64,000 nt of DNA, taken from Massilistercora timonensis (lineage in GTDB: Bacteria; Bacillota; Clostridia; Lachnospirales; Lachnospiraceae). The DNA lies in assembly GCF_900312975.1 (NCBI RefSeq), contig NZ_LT990039.1, positions 1,488,001 to 1,552,000 on the forward strand, in the 5' to 3' direction. The translations under genes were made by a program, and so were the position numbers. The notes beneath the pieces are model-generated. The model saw nothing but the letters and a program-made list of their open reading frames with translations, did no database searches and had not been told where the DNA came from. Numbering within the stretch: the stretch's first letter is position 1; each line of letters starts with the position of its first letter. Positions 7,233-15,681 of this stretch are shown here, piece after piece.

Positions 7233-9350
7233 TTATTTGAGGTACTGCTTGACAAGCAGCGTCAGGTTTTTCGGCAGGTCATCCAGACGGGTAATGTCCA
7301 GGAACCCTTCCTGATAGATGCGCTGGATGGCATCCTTGTCCTCTCCAATGGCTGCCGCAAACAGAACAATATTCTGTCTGGCGTATTCCTTCTTGATTCC
7401 CCGCAGGTCCGCCTCTGCCTCCGTGCCGCGATAACCGGTATCGGCTGGCTGACCGTCGGAGATCAGGATCAGAAGTTTCCGGTTCTCCGGTCTTTTCGCC
7501 AGATGCTCTGCAACAAAGCGGAGCGCTGCGCCGTCCCTGTTGCCGTTGCGGTCTATCATATCCATCAGCCGGTAGCGGTCATTCTCGTCCACAGAGTCAA
7601 ACTCCGCATAGGAATAGAGGGCTACGCCCCGGTAATCCGTGGAATGGCCATAGATGGTCACCGGGATCCCCAGGCTGACACAGAAGTCATAAAGGACAAT
7701 GGCTGTCTTTCTGGCGTGAGTGATACGGTCACCCCAGCCCATAGATCCGCTTTCGTCAATCAGGAGCCCTACTGCCAGCCGCTGTTCATCGGCTGGGAGC
7801 CTGGTTCGGATGAAGAAAGAACCGTCCTGGTGATGGAAGGAACGCATATCCAGCCGCCGTCCATACAGAAGGTTCTTCTGCTTTCCGCCTTCCGCCTCCT
7901 CTTTTAAGAGGGGCAGTATGGAACTCTGCAGGCGCTTGGAAGCCCTGAGAAGAGGAGGTGCAACTTCCTCATACTGCCGGATCAGCCGGTCTGGGATGTC
8001 CTGTACCCGATGAATGGTCACATGGATACCGGCATGGGCATTTCCGTAATGGATATCATTTGCTGCTTTCTGTAATTCTTCTGTCAGCTGCTGTTCATAG
8101 GCTGCCTGCGCTTTTTCTGTTGCGGCTTCATTTAAGACACGGGCAATATCTGATGCCGCATCCTCATAGCCGGTGCCGGCATACTGGGATGCGTAGGTTA
8201 CGCCCGGATCATTGCCGTCTAAAATAGCGCTGGTCTTGGCAAGGGCAATCCGCCCGCCTTCCTCCGCCATCACTTTTTCAGCTTCCTTCAGGCTTTCCTG
8301 ACGGCCTTTGGAAGAAGAGAAATCTGCGTCTTGCGGATCGGTGCCTGCGCCTCCTTTGGCGGCAGGGATATTTTTTGCCTCCGCACCGCCTTTTCCCAGA
8401 GGAATGGGCGTGCCGCCTGCAATCTGCTGATCCAGAAGATCCTGAAGCTCCTCTGTTGCTTCTGTTTCATTCTTTTGTTCTAGCTTTTCCCGCATTTCTT
8501 CTACCAGCGGTTTGATAAAGTCCCAGAACAGGACAAGCAGACAGTTTGTCGCAGTCAGCCGCTCCTTAATTGATGGTGCCTCCAACGCCGTGTCGATATA
8601 CTCCATGCCATCGGTCAGCACATCCAGATATTCGCTGTCGCTGTGGAAGCGGTTACTGATGGTGCCGGACCGGCAATAAGCCAGAAGCAGGTTGGTTGCA
8701 ATCGTAAACGGCTGGTAGTCCCGGCTGAGCTGTTCGTGAAGATCCGGGATCTGCTCCAGCATCCGCAGGTTATTGAGCTGGATGCCCTTTCGGAAGCTGC
8801 CGGGAAAGGCAGCACACATCCTCGCTTCAATATAGATGTCTTCCAGGATGTTCTGAAGAGAAGCCGCACAGGTCTGCAAGGTCAGAGATACGGCCTTGTC
8901 TTTTTCCTGCAGGGCGTCCAGGATCTCCGCCTGGTTTTTCTGATAAGCCGGCAGTTCCACGGAAGGATCTTCCGGGTAAAAAGAGCCGTTCCCCAGGTTT
9001 GTCAGGTAGAGGTTCCGGGTAGTGAAATCCGTAAACAAAAGATGAGCCGTCTCATGTCCGGTCATCCCTACCAGGCTCAGCGCCCGCAGGAAGCGGGACG
9101 GAAAGCTCTGGGTAACACGGTTTGCCGCATTCAGGTAGATCTTATAAGAGTCTGTGTAAGCCAGTGCCGCACCATCAGATTCGTCCCAGGAAATCAGTGC
9201 CTGCAGACCGTAGCAGTAACGCCCGGTAGCAGCACGTGTCTGGGAGGTCAGATACTGATGGAAGGCGGAGGACGTAAAAAATTCCTGATCGGTAATGGAA
9301 GATTCCTCTTCCCGAATCATCTGCTTTAATTTTTTCTGGTTGCTGTTCAA
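7233..9350 (-). CDS. VWA-domain protein with HExxH motif (CobT/NorD-like), partner of MoxR-type ATPase
   Basis: 705 aa. The C-terminal quarter is a von Willebrand A domain with an intact MIDAS (DESGSM, Asp532-Ser534-Ser536; a later ISDGQPAD segment). Near the N-terminus is GHETAH (His99-Glu100-His103), a zinc-metallopeptidase-like HExxH. The middle is Gln/Glu/Ala-rich and probably disordered. MoxR ATPases commonly pair with VWA proteins to remodel or insert cofactors into a target, and the cognate AAA+ gene lies just upstream at 9626. An HExxH at the N-terminus of the same chain is unusual. The target is unknown; proximity to ssb hints at a DNA-processing complex. Confidence 0.85.
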   Translation of the reverse strand: MNSNQKKLKQMIREEESSITDQEFFTSSAFHQYLTSQTRAATGRYCYGLQALISWDESDGAALAYTDSYKIYLNAANRVTQSFPSRFLRALSLVGMTGHETAHLLFTDFTTRNLYLTNLGNGSFYPEDPSVELPAYQKNQAEILDALQEKDKAVSLTLQTCAASLQNILEDIYIEARMCAAFPGSFRKGIQLNNLRMLEQIPDLHEQLSRDYQPFTIATNLLLAYCRSGTISNRFHSDSEYLDVLTDGMEYIDTALEAPSIKERLTATNCLLVLFWDFIKPLVEEMREKLEQKNETEATEELQDLLDQQIAGGTPIPLGKGGAEAKNIPAAKGGAGTDPQDADFSSSKGRQESLKEAEKVMAEEGGRIALAKTSAILDGNDPGVTYASQYAGTGYEDAASDIARVLNEAATEKAQAAYEQQLTEELQKAANDIHYGNAHAGIHVTIHRVQDIPDRLIRQYEEVAPPLLRASKRLQSSILPLLKEEAEGGKQKNLLYGRRLDMRSFHHQDGSFFIRTRLPADEQRLAVGLLIDESGSMGWGDRITHARKTAIVLYDFCVSLGIPVTIYGHSTDYRGVALYSYAEFDSVDENDRYRLMDMIDRNGNRDGAALRFVAEHLAKRPENRKLLILISDGQPADTGYRGTEAEADLRGIKKEYARQNIVLFAAAIGEDKDAIQRIYQEGFLDITRLDDLPKNLTLLVKQYLK

Positions 9351-9354
9351 AATT

Positions 9355-9606
9355 CTATTTCCTTTCTGTGAGATTTTTTGTCAGCAGGTCTTCCACGGAG
9401 CAGCCGTAATAATCTGCCAGTTTCAGGACAGCATAGGCAAGCGGAGTGGCCCTGCAGTTTTCGTAATTCATAATGGTTTTTGGCGGCAGGTGTAAAATCC
9501 GTGCCACCGCTTTTTGGGAAAGCCCGCCCTGAGATTTGCGTAAGTAGGACAGGTTTTTTGCAAGAAGTGCATACATTTCTGGTTCTGTAAGAGGCGTTTT
9601 ACCCAC
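9355..9606 (-). CDS. XRE-family helix-turn-helix regulator
   Basis: 83 aa with a GTG start at 9606, preceded by GAAGG at 8 bases. A single HTH domain: LAKNLSYLRKSQGGLSQKAV, then the recognition helix PKTIMNYENCRATP and DYYGCSVEDLL. It lies 4 bp before the VWA start and 19 bp after the ATPase stop. It may autoregulate the operon or act elsewhere in the element. Confidence 0.85.
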   Translation of the reverse strand: MGKTPLTEPEMYALLAKNLSYLRKSQGGLSQKAVARILHLPPKTIMNYENCRATPLAYAVLKLADYYGCSVEDLLTKNLTERK

Positions 9607-9625
9607 TGGATCGCCTTCTTTCTTT

Positions 9626-11440
9626 TCAGGCCGGCAGGACCGTATCCAGACAGCTTTCCTCAACCTCCGCGCGGCTGATCGCATCTGCCGTAGCGGAAGG
9701 CAGGATGGTGTAATGGGCAGACTCCCGGATATCACCGCAGACCATATAGGACTGCACCCAGGAAATCAGTTCCCGGACACCGCAGCATCCATCTGTGATC
9801 AGGTTTTCCCGACAATATTCCGAGATGGAGTGGACGATCCGTGCCATTGTCTGAACGGTCTTTTTCTCTTTGCAGCCGGTAACGCCAAGCACCCGCTCCA
9901 CCAGTGTCTCCTCATCCGGCTCCATCAGGTCGATGAGCATACTCATACGGGAGATTACGGACTGGTTTAAGGGCTTGCAGCCTGCATAGTCATTGTTGGT
10001 TGTTACGACAATCACCATATCCGGATGCCGCTGTACCGTCTCTCCGTTGGGGAGGAACACACTGTTGCATCGATCCATCAGGGAGTTTAATCCCACCAGC
10101 ACACCGGGATTTGCAATGACCGTCGGCTCCTGAATTTCAATCAGGTATCCGTTCCGTATTGCTTCCACCAGCGGCGTATCCACATAGCGGAAATTCTGTT
10201 GGCTGGTTTTGGAGGCGTAGTATTCGTGCATTTCATCAAAAATGGTATCAATAAGCTGCTTGTAGACTTGGTCTTCTGTAACATTTTCATCGTAGGTTCC
10301 GGTCAGCTTTTCATAAGCGCTTGCCGGATCCAGCATGATATCCTGAAAAGACGGATACTGCCGCTCCAGGGCAGTGCGTTTCCCGTCCACATCCGGCAGG
10401 ATCTGTCCAAGCAGATCGAATACCTCTGTATTTGCGGAACAGGTCAGGCATCGGTAGGGAAGATGAAGCCCGGAAGCGATTGCTTTGGCTCCTTCCGTTT
10501 TTCCCGTGCCGGCAGGGCCACGCAGAAGAAAGTTCCGCATGGGCTGTACCGTGTCCGTTGTGATCTTTGCGTGTTCACAGATCCGTTTGACTTCCCTCGG
10601 AATGATATACCAATCCGGCAGTACCGGGACGGTCAGTTCCTCCTCCGGCGTCAGCACACGTGCAGGGGATAAGACATACTGTCCCATGAAATCTGCTTTC
10701 GCTATGACTTCCGCTTTCTTCTTGAAGGTGTTGCTGAGCTTAAGGACCTGGAAAGCCCCGTGGATGATTTCCGTAGGCGCATAGACTCCAGATTGAAGGG
10801 CCAGCGGCTTCAGCAGCGGTATGACACCATTGGCAGCAATATCCGTGCGGATCCCTCCCGTTGCGAGCGTGTCACTGTATCGGATCCGGCGGTAAGCATT
10901 GTCACAAAGGACAGCCGCCGTTTCTGCCGCCTCATCCATGTCCGGATAACCGGCTGCACGGTATTCTTTCAACTGCTGGTATTTCTCATTGAACTCCTCA
11001 TCGGAAAGAAACGTAGGCATCAGGGCGAATAACAATGCCGCCCCAGTGTTTTCGGAATCTTTGAATACATATTTTTCCGGTGTATTTTCCGTATCCGGCG
11101 GCACCGTATACTTCCCGGCGGTAAATTTCCCGTTTGCGGGGTTATAGACCACTACATGAAGTTCTCCGGTACGACTGGGATACTCTGCCACCGTATAGGT
11201 ATTGGTCTGGCTCCCGATTGCCCCCAGTTCTTCTGCCGACTTCCCGCCTGTGGGCTCCTCCAGTTCCATATAGGTCAGGACGGCCTGCAGCGTAGCCGCA
11301 TGGAGAGTGCTTCGCTTTTGCGGCTGGGTACAGTATTTGGATGCGATGTTCTTAAACACGGTGTTATCCGTATAGTCTTTGAAAGGTTCCGGAAGCGTGC
11401 GCTGGAAGGTCCAGCTCTCCACTAATTTTCCACTTGCCAT
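9626..11440 (-). CDS. MoxR-type AAA+ ATPase
   Basis: 604 aa starting MASGKLVESW with GGAGGAAAAGC upstream. The Walker A motif GPAGTGKT is at 308-315. The sensor-1 segment VIVVTTNNDYAG and an arginine-finger region (SVISRMSMLIDL) follow, as in the MoxR/RavA group. The first 290 residues are element-specific and helical. Paired with the VWA gene two cistrons downstream, it should form a chaperone-like ATPase/VWA module. Its place right behind ssb suggests action during element replication or transfer, but no such role is established. Confidence 0.9.
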   Translation of the reverse strand: MASGKLVESWTFQRTLPEPFKDYTDNTVFKNIASKYCTQPQKRSTLHAATLQAVLTYMELEEPTGGKSAEELGAIGSQTNTYTVAEYPSRTGELHVVVYNPANGKFTAGKYTVPPDTENTPEKYVFKDSENTGAALLFALMPTFLSDEEFNEKYQQLKEYRAAGYPDMDEAAETAAVLCDNAYRRIRYSDTLATGGIRTDIAANGVIPLLKPLALQSGVYAPTEIIHGAFQVLKLSNTFKKKAEVIAKADFMGQYVLSPARVLTPEEELTVPVLPDWYIIPREVKRICEHAKITTDTVQPMRNFLLRGPAGTGKTEGAKAIASGLHLPYRCLTCSANTEVFDLLGQILPDVDGKRTALERQYPSFQDIMLDPASAYEKLTGTYDENVTEDQVYKQLIDTIFDEMHEYYASKTSQQNFRYVDTPLVEAIRNGYLIEIQEPTVIANPGVLVGLNSLMDRCNSVFLPNGETVQRHPDMVIVVTTNNDYAGCKPLNQSVISRMSMLIDLMEPDEETLVERVLGVTGCKEKKTVQTMARIVHSISEYCRENLITDGCCGVRELISWVQSYMVCGDIRESAHYTILPSATADAISRAEVEESCLDTVLPA

Positions 11441-11455
11441 CGTTGCTTTTCCTCC

Positions 11456-12226
11456 TTATGACCAGGTAATCTCGACTGCGTTTTCCGTCTCTGCCGCTTC
11501 CAGTTCATCATCGGCAAATACCTGCAGGAGTGCAGGCCAGTAGGCTTTGGGTGGGAAATGCTCCAGCTTGCCTTTTACTTCTGGCTCCTTCCCATTGAGG
11601 ATATAAACGTCCCCCTGTTCTCCGATGAACAGCTTCTGGTGTCCTTTTGCCTGTAAATTCCCGATCATTTCCACAAGGAATGGTTTCCCGATCAGGGAGT
11701 ACCAGGACGCAGGATCAACCTTTGGCGTATCCGGGGAAGCGGATTTGTCGCCTCTCCGCTTTAACGCAGAAACAGTCAGCATCTGAAGATGCAGGTTTCC
11801 GTACTCATCCATAGACACTTCTGCAAAGTTATAGTCACCGGTGTTTCTGGTAGACAGACGGACCGCATCTCCATCCAGCAGGTGGGAAAGGCGCAGAGGT
11901 TCTGCAAATTCCCAGGTGGCTTCCGGAAAAGCAGACTGAAGTGTGTCTGTGATCTGGTAGCTGATCTGCCGGATCAGGATGGTTTCCAGATCTGAGTTCC
12001 CGTTTCCTGTATCCGTTGCCCTTCCAGCCGGAAACCTCAATTTCCGGAGTCCGGAAGCAAGCGGAGGGATGATAAGGATTGCCAGGGAAACGATGACTCC
12101 TGCAGCAGCGATGCCAGTCATCAGATAGGACTTGCCTCCCATTGGAAGCAGAAATGCCGCTGCAAACAGGCACAATACGGTGATCTGTAACGTCATTTTG
12201 ATCGTTCTGGTTTTCTTTGCTTTCAT
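11456..12226 (-). CDS. Membrane protein with two N-terminal TM segments
   Basis: 256 aa from MKAKKTRTIKMT (ATG at 12226), with GAAAGGAAG upstream; the longer frame to 12313 runs through a hairpin. Hydrophobic segments at about 14-28 and 36-58 are followed by a cytoplasmic domain of about 190 residues (SFRLSHLL-like strands, EQGDVYILNGKEPEV). No family recognised. Co-transcribed with ssb and the ATPase. Confidence 0.72.
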   Translation of the reverse strand: MKAKKTRTIKMTLQITVLCLFAAAFLLPMGGKSYLMTGIAAAGVIVSLAILIIPPLASGLRKLRFPAGRATDTGNGNSDLETILIRQISYQITDTLQSAFPEATWEFAEPLRLSHLLDGDAVRLSTRNTGDYNFAEVSMDEYGNLHLQMLTVSALKRRGDKSASPDTPKVDPASWYSLIGKPFLVEMIGNLQAKGHQKLFIGEQGDVYILNGKEPEVKGKLEHFPPKAYWPALLQVFADDELEAAETENAVEITWS

Positions 12227-12263
12227 GTAAATTCTTCCTTTCTTCCTAAACTTGCTGTGCCGC

Positions 12264-12298
12264 ATCCAGGAGAGCCGATGCTCGGCGCTCTCCTGGAT
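12264..12298. repeat. Perfect 11-bp inverted repeat between ssb and the next operon gene
   Basis: ATCCAGGAGAG at 12264-12274 and its exact complement at 12288-12298, with an inner CCGA/TCGG pairing in the loop. There is no clear T-run, so it is more likely a processing or stability structure than a terminator. It sits in the 170-bp gap after ssb. Confidence 0.75.
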
Positions 12299-12396
12299 CC
12301 TGTGCGGACACAAAAAAAGAACTGCCTGTACGGAGTAGTCTCCGGGTGCAATTCTCTACATGGATCGTTTCTTATGAAATTTTTTGTGCGTCAGCA

Positions 12397-13182
12397 TCAA
12401 GCAACAAAAGGAAGCTGCTCTGCCTGCTGTTCTGTAACCTGAGTGAACCCATCTTCCGGATAGCTGCCCTGTGTTCCCGGAGCTGCCCCGTTCCCAGGAG
12501 CATAGCCGCCGGAAAGCTGCTGGTTCGGATTGCCCTGCGCGTAATTGGGTGCGCTTCCAGGAGTCGGAGCGTAGCCGTTCTGGGGCTGTCTGTAACCGTT
12601 CTGTGGTACGTTGCCATGAGGAGCATTTGTTCTTCCCTGTCCTCCCCGTGCATATCCATTCTGGTTCTGCGGTGCGGCGCCTGCAGGTGCATAATTGCCG
12701 GCAGGAGCACCGGATGCCTGTGGATAGCCTCCCTGTGCAGGTGTCGGGTATCCACCCTGCTGATTGGGAACAGGAGCGCCTCCGGGCTGTCCATAGCCGT
12801 TCTGAGGAACGCCTCCGGGTACGCCGGGATTGATCCCATTTACATCGTCATAAGTCAAGGGCGCAAACTGCCAGTCTTTGACAACCACGCTGGGGCCGGA
12901 GTTCGGTTTCCCTTGGTTTTTCCCTTTCTGATGAACGAAGGGATGCAGTTCCAGATCTCCAATGATAATCAGTCCGGTGCCTTTTTTTACACCTGCTTTC
13001 ATCAGACGGTCTGCCAGAAATGAATTGAAATAGCAGGAATAGAATACGGTTTCTTTGTTCCCGTCCGCTCCCCGCTGGGGGCAGGAGATGTCCAGAGTCG
13101 TGTAGGTTGTGTTGCTGTTCTTTGCCTGCATGATCTGGGGATCCGTCGTTGGCCTCCCTGGTAAAAAGATGATTGCTGACAT
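12397..13182 (-). CDS. ssb: Single-stranded DNA-binding protein with long low-complexity tail
   Basis: 261 aa from MSAIIFLPGRPTTDPQI (ATG at 13182), with AGAAAGGAG upstream. Residues 1-115 form an SSB-like OB fold (VFYSCYFNSFLADRLMKAGV, GLIIIGDLELHPF). Residues 120-250 are Gly/Pro/Gln/Asn/Tyr-rich with repeated PQNGY and GGY units. The C-terminal EQLPFVA resembles, but does not match, the acidic PF tip that recruits partners in SSB. It is first in a long operon and should coat transferred single strands. The tail length is unusual and may support phase separation or partner binding. Confidence 0.85.
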   Translation of the reverse strand: MSAIIFLPGRPTTDPQIMQAKNSNTTYTTLDISCPQRGADGNKETVFYSCYFNSFLADRLMKAGVKKGTGLIIIGDLELHPFVHQKGKNQGKPNSGPSVVVKDWQFAPLTYDDVNGINPGVPGGVPQNGYGQPGGAPVPNQQGGYPTPAQGGYPQASGAPAGNYAPAGAAPQNQNGYARGGQGRTNAPHGNVPQNGYRQPQNGYAPTPGSAPNYAQGNPNQQLSGGYAPGNGAAPGTQGSYPEDGFTQVTEQQAEQLPFVA

Positions 13183-13232
13183 AGAAATTCTCCTTTCTGC
13201 CTCTTTGGGCGATAAAATAAATAATAAAAAAA

Positions 13233-13273
13233 GTGCCATTACAGTGCCGTAAAAAACGGCATTATAATGACAC
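13233..13273 (-). terminator. Leader terminator/attenuator upstream of ssb
   Basis: Two 18-nt arms (13233-13250 and 13256-13273) pair at all positions if G-U pairs are allowed, with a 5-nt A loop (plus strand). On the minus strand the stem runs into TTTTTTTATTATTT. It lies 50 bp upstream of the ssb start and downstream of the predicted promoter, so it interrupts the operon's own leader. Confidence 0.8.
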
Positions 13274-13295
13274 GATTTTCCAACTTAAACAGCAT

Positions 13296-13338
13296 GTGTC
13301 CTGGGAGAATGGCCCAGACCCCCATTGTGGGATGACAC
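13296..13338 (-). ncRNA. Compact three-way-junction leader RNA candidate upstream of ssb
   Basis: Read on the minus strand, GTGTC at 13338-13334 closes with GACAC at 13300-13296. Inside are CCCA/TGGG with a 3-nt loop and CTGGG/CCCAG with a 7-nt loop. The 43-nt fold lies between the promoter and the attenuator hairpin, the usual place for a ligand- or protein-sensing element. I do not recognise it as a known riboswitch class. Confidence 0.5.
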
Positions 13339-13355
13339 AAAAACTCAAACACAAG

Positions 13356-13387
13356 ATTATAGTAGCACAAGATATAGTGGGTGTCAA
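13356..13387 (-). promoter_or_regulatory. Promoter of the ssb operon
   Basis: Minus-strand TTGACA at 13387-13382 (perfect -35). A TACTAT at 13364-13359 gives 17-bp spacing; an overlapping TATAAT at 13361-13356 would give 20 bp. Transcription would start near 13350, upstream of the three-way junction and the leader terminator. Confidence 0.65.
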
Positions 13388-13432
13388 ATAAAACCAAACT
13401 ATTTATAGTGGGCTTCTGAGCGCAGCTGCGAC

Positions 13433-13507
13433 ATGGTGTTTGCTCTGGAACGGCGGACAGAGGGCAAAAAGGTAAAACAGGTTCCCGTAATCCGGCGCAA
13501 AGACTGA
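13433..13507 (+). pseudogene. Remnant 3' end of a basic protein gene
   Basis: A 24-codon frame, ATG at 13433 to TGA at 13505-13507, encodes a basic tail (ERRTEGKKVKQVPVIRRKD). It ends 21 bp before a good plus-strand terminator and has no ribosome site of its own. It reads like the last codons of a deleted gene, leaving its terminator behind. Confidence 0.4.
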
Positions 13508-13528
13508 ACAGAATACCATCAACAAAGG

Positions 13529-13552
13529 CGGCCTGCAGATGCAGGCCGTTTT
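13529..13552 (+). terminator. Plus-strand rho-independent terminator
   Basis: CGGCCTGC/GCAGGCCG arms with an AGAT loop (13529-13548), followed by TTTTAAAA. No intact plus-strand gene precedes it, only the 24-codon remnant. Confidence 0.8.
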
Positions 13553-13598
13553 AAAATTCATACGCTGTTTCTTGTATTCTTTGACACGAAGAAATATA

Positions 13599-13805
13599 AT
13601 GGTTCATGTCGGAGGTTCAGATATAGACTATATAACGCTCAAAATGGCAAATGAAAGAGGGGGCGTTTCCGCTCGTCAAAGAAATTATTACTGCGTTGCG
13701 AACCGTATCCCCGGCGCTGTTAAAATGGCAACACTATGGTTTATCCCCAGGAATACTAAATATCCGGTGGACGGCAGATTAAAACAAGTCAAGGAGGCTA
13801 TGTAG
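13599..13805 (+). pseudogene. Decayed excisionase-like/MerR-type small DNA-binding protein
   Basis: 68 codons in frame from the ATG at 13599. The C-terminal part (VSARQRNYYCVANRIPGAVK, then FIPRNTKYPVDGR) matches the layout of small winged-helix DNA-binding proteins of the 'helix-turn-helix domain, IPGA...IP...KP.DGR' type. The natural start seems to lie at 13617, eight bases after GGAGG, where the codon is ATA rather than ATG. An expected Trp before the GVSARQ motif is replaced by Gly. It ends one codon before the response regulator and its frame contains that gene's AAGGAGG site. It is probably inactive, or translated poorly. Confidence 0.5.
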
Positions 13806-14477
13806 ATGGCTGTACTTTTAATAGCAGAAGATGAAAAAGATATGCAAAATATTATTGTCGATTTTATGCAACAAGGCGGACACTCTTGCATTTTAGCTAA
13901 TGATGGAGTAGAGGCACTTTCCATTTTGGAAAACAATACGGTTGATCTTATTATTTTAGATATTATGATGCCACGATTAGATGGATTTACTGTATGTAAA
14001 TTTGCGCGGAATATATGCGATGTACCCATTATTTTTCTTACTGCTAAAGGCGAGGAAAATGACAAACTCAAAGGCTATGAATATGGTGCAGATGATTATG
14101 TCACCAAACCCTTTAGTCCCAAAATACTGTTAGCCAAAGTCAATGCGTGGTTGCGTCATGCAACTACGGCTAATTCACAGGACATTTTATCTGCGGGAGA
14201 AATAATGCTATATCCATCGGCTCATACAGTCATTGTGTCTGGTAATGAAGTTGAGCTTACTCATAAAGAATACGAACTGTTGCATTTGTTCTTGCAGAAT
14301 AAAAATCAAGTGTTCTCGCGTGAGCAGTTGTTAAACCGTATTTGGGGATTTGACTTTGAAGGAAATACACGAACTGTCGATTCACACATCAAAACGCTCC
14401 GTCAAAAGTTAGGAACCGAAGGGCGTCATATTGTGACACTAATTCGTTCTGGTTATAAGTTTGAGGTAAAACCATGA
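13806..14477 (+). CDS. OmpR-family response regulator
   Basis: 223 aa. Receiver domain at 1-115 with acidic pocket Glu8-Asp9, phosphoacceptor Asp52 (LDIMMP), Thr79 and Lys101 (KPF). Winged-helix DNA-binding domain at about 130-222 (VDSHIKTLRQKLG, RSGYKFE). AAGGAGG lies nine bases upstream and the 3' end overlaps the kinase start (ATGA). The ABC transporter genes downstream point to control of an antimicrobial-peptide or bacitracin-type detoxification module. Confidence 0.95.
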   Translation: MAVLLIAEDEKDMQNIIVDFMQQGGHSCILANDGVEALSILENNTVDLIILDIMMPRLDGFTVCKFARNICDVPIIFLTAKGEENDKLKGYEYGADDYVTKPFSPKILLAKVNAWLRHATTANSQDILSAGEIMLYPSAHTVIVSGNEVELTHKEYELLHLFLQNKNQVFSREQLLNRIWGFDFEGNTRTVDSHIKTLRQKLGTEGRHIVTLIRSGYKFEVKP

Positions 14478-15547
14478 GCAATTCATTTAAGTCAGTTGAG
14501 AAAAAATACTTTGTTTTCTCAAGAACTATACGGTTTGTTATTACAGTTTTGTATCCTATTATGTTCCTCCTAGCACCGATAGAGTATAAATTCCTGTTGC
14601 CTTTTATTTGGCTGCTTTTATTTCTTGGCGGTGAATGGCTGCAAGAGATTTACTTACATCGCATCATTGTGGTTCCACTGGGGAGCATTACTGATACTGC
14701 ACAGAAACTTGCAAATCTTGATTTTATGACGGTGTGTGATATTCAGTCTCATGATGAATTAGGCAGTTTATCGAATAGCCTAAATACTTTGGCTTCAAAT
14801 TTACAAAATGCTTTGGACGAATTAAATAAAGCCAACAAACAGTTAAAAAAAGATGTTCAACATGAAAGGATACTGTTAGAGCAACGAAAGGAATTAGTGG
14901 ATTCTTTATCGCATGAAATGAAAACGCCTCTTGGCTTAATACAGGCTTATACTGAAGGATTAAAAAATGAGATAGATAATGAGAAGCGCAGAAAGTATAT
15001 GGATGCCATTCTGGCCGCCACTGAAAGAATGAATTATACAATCATTTCCTTATTAGACTTATCTGCATTAGAGGCCGGAACCACCGTTCTAAAGGAAACT
15101 CTTTTTGATTTTGTAGAACTGACAGAGGAAGTAGGCGGACGGTTATTGCTTGATGTTCCTTGTGAAAGATACAGCTTTACTTATGAACTACCAGAGCGGG
15201 AAATTATTGTTTATGCGGACCGGCGTAGAATAGAACAGGTACTTGAAAATTTAATCAGCAATGCAAAAAAATATGTATGCGAAAACGGAAACATTCATTT
15301 AGCTGTAAAGCAGGAAAATCAGACAATCTATTTTTCTGTTTTCAATCAGGGAAATACTATTCCAGAACAGGAGCTCTCCCAAATTTGGTCAAAGTTTTAT
15401 CGGGGGAAATGGACGGGACAAAGTGGTAATGGTCTTGGCCTCGCCATTGTCTCTCAAATATTGACCATATATCAAGTTCCATTTGGAGCTATCAATCATA
15501 CTGATGGAGTGGAGTTTTATTTTCAATTTCCGATTGCAAACAAATAA
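14474..15547 (+). CDS. Membrane sensor histidine kinase
   Basis: 357 aa. Two closely spaced TM segments at about 20-35 and 38-53 leave almost no extracellular loop, as in intramembrane-sensing kinases of peptide-antibiotic systems. A HAMP-like linker leads to the H-box SHEMKTPL (His147). The N-box LENLISNAKKY and G-box GNGLGLAIV follow. It overlaps the regulator by 4 bp. With so short a sensor loop the signal may come through the downstream transporter. Confidence 0.94.
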   Translation: MSNSFKSVEKKYFVFSRTIRFVITVLYPIMFLLAPIEYKFLLPFIWLLLFLGGEWLQEIYLHRIIVVPLGSITDTAQKLANLDFMTVCDIQSHDELGSLSNSLNTLASNLQNALDELNKANKQLKKDVQHERILLEQRKELVDSLSHEMKTPLGLIQAYTEGLKNEIDNEKRRKYMDAILAATERMNYTIISLLDLSALEAGTTVLKETLFDFVELTEEVGGRLLLDVPCERYSFTYELPEREIIVYADRRRIEQVLENLISNAKKYVCENGNIHLAVKQENQTIYFSVFNQGNTIPEQELSQIWSKFYRGKWTGQSGNGLGLAIVSQILTIYQVPFGAINHTDGVEFYFQFPIANK

Positions 15548-15554
15548 GCCAATC

Positions 15555-15587
15555 AAAGCCTTGCTTTCCTTTTGGGAGCAGGGCTTT
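15555..15587 (+). terminator. Terminator after the two-component genes
   Basis: Arms of 11 nt (15555-15565 and 15577-15587, ten matches) followed by ATTATTTTAC. It separates the regulator pair from the transporter genes, which therefore probably have their own promoter. Confidence 0.75.
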
Positions 15588-15637
15588 ATTATTTTACACG
15601 GATTTCACATCAAACGCACTTCAATTCCAAGCCAGTA

Positions 15638-15652
15638 GGATACACTGTATCC
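15638..15652 (+). promoter_or_regulatory. Dyad upstream of ABC transporter genes, candidate regulator operator
   Basis: GGATAC-ACT-GTATCC is a perfect 6-bp dyad about 30 bp upstream of the ATPase start and right after the terminator. Its position suits an operator for the response regulator encoded upstream. Binding is inferred. Confidence 0.45.
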
Positions 15653-15681
15653 ACTAAATAAACAGGAAAGGAAGTGTCTTG

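Noticed and set aside
12397-12800. Repeat-rich sequence considered as a CRISPR or minisatellite
   Set aside because: The repeats are in-frame PQNGY/GGY codons of the SSB tail, irregular and without spacers.
13356-13361. TATAAT at 20-bp spacing as the only -10 of the ssb promoter
   Set aside because: An overlapping TACTAT gives the normal 17-bp spacing, so the exact -10 is left open.
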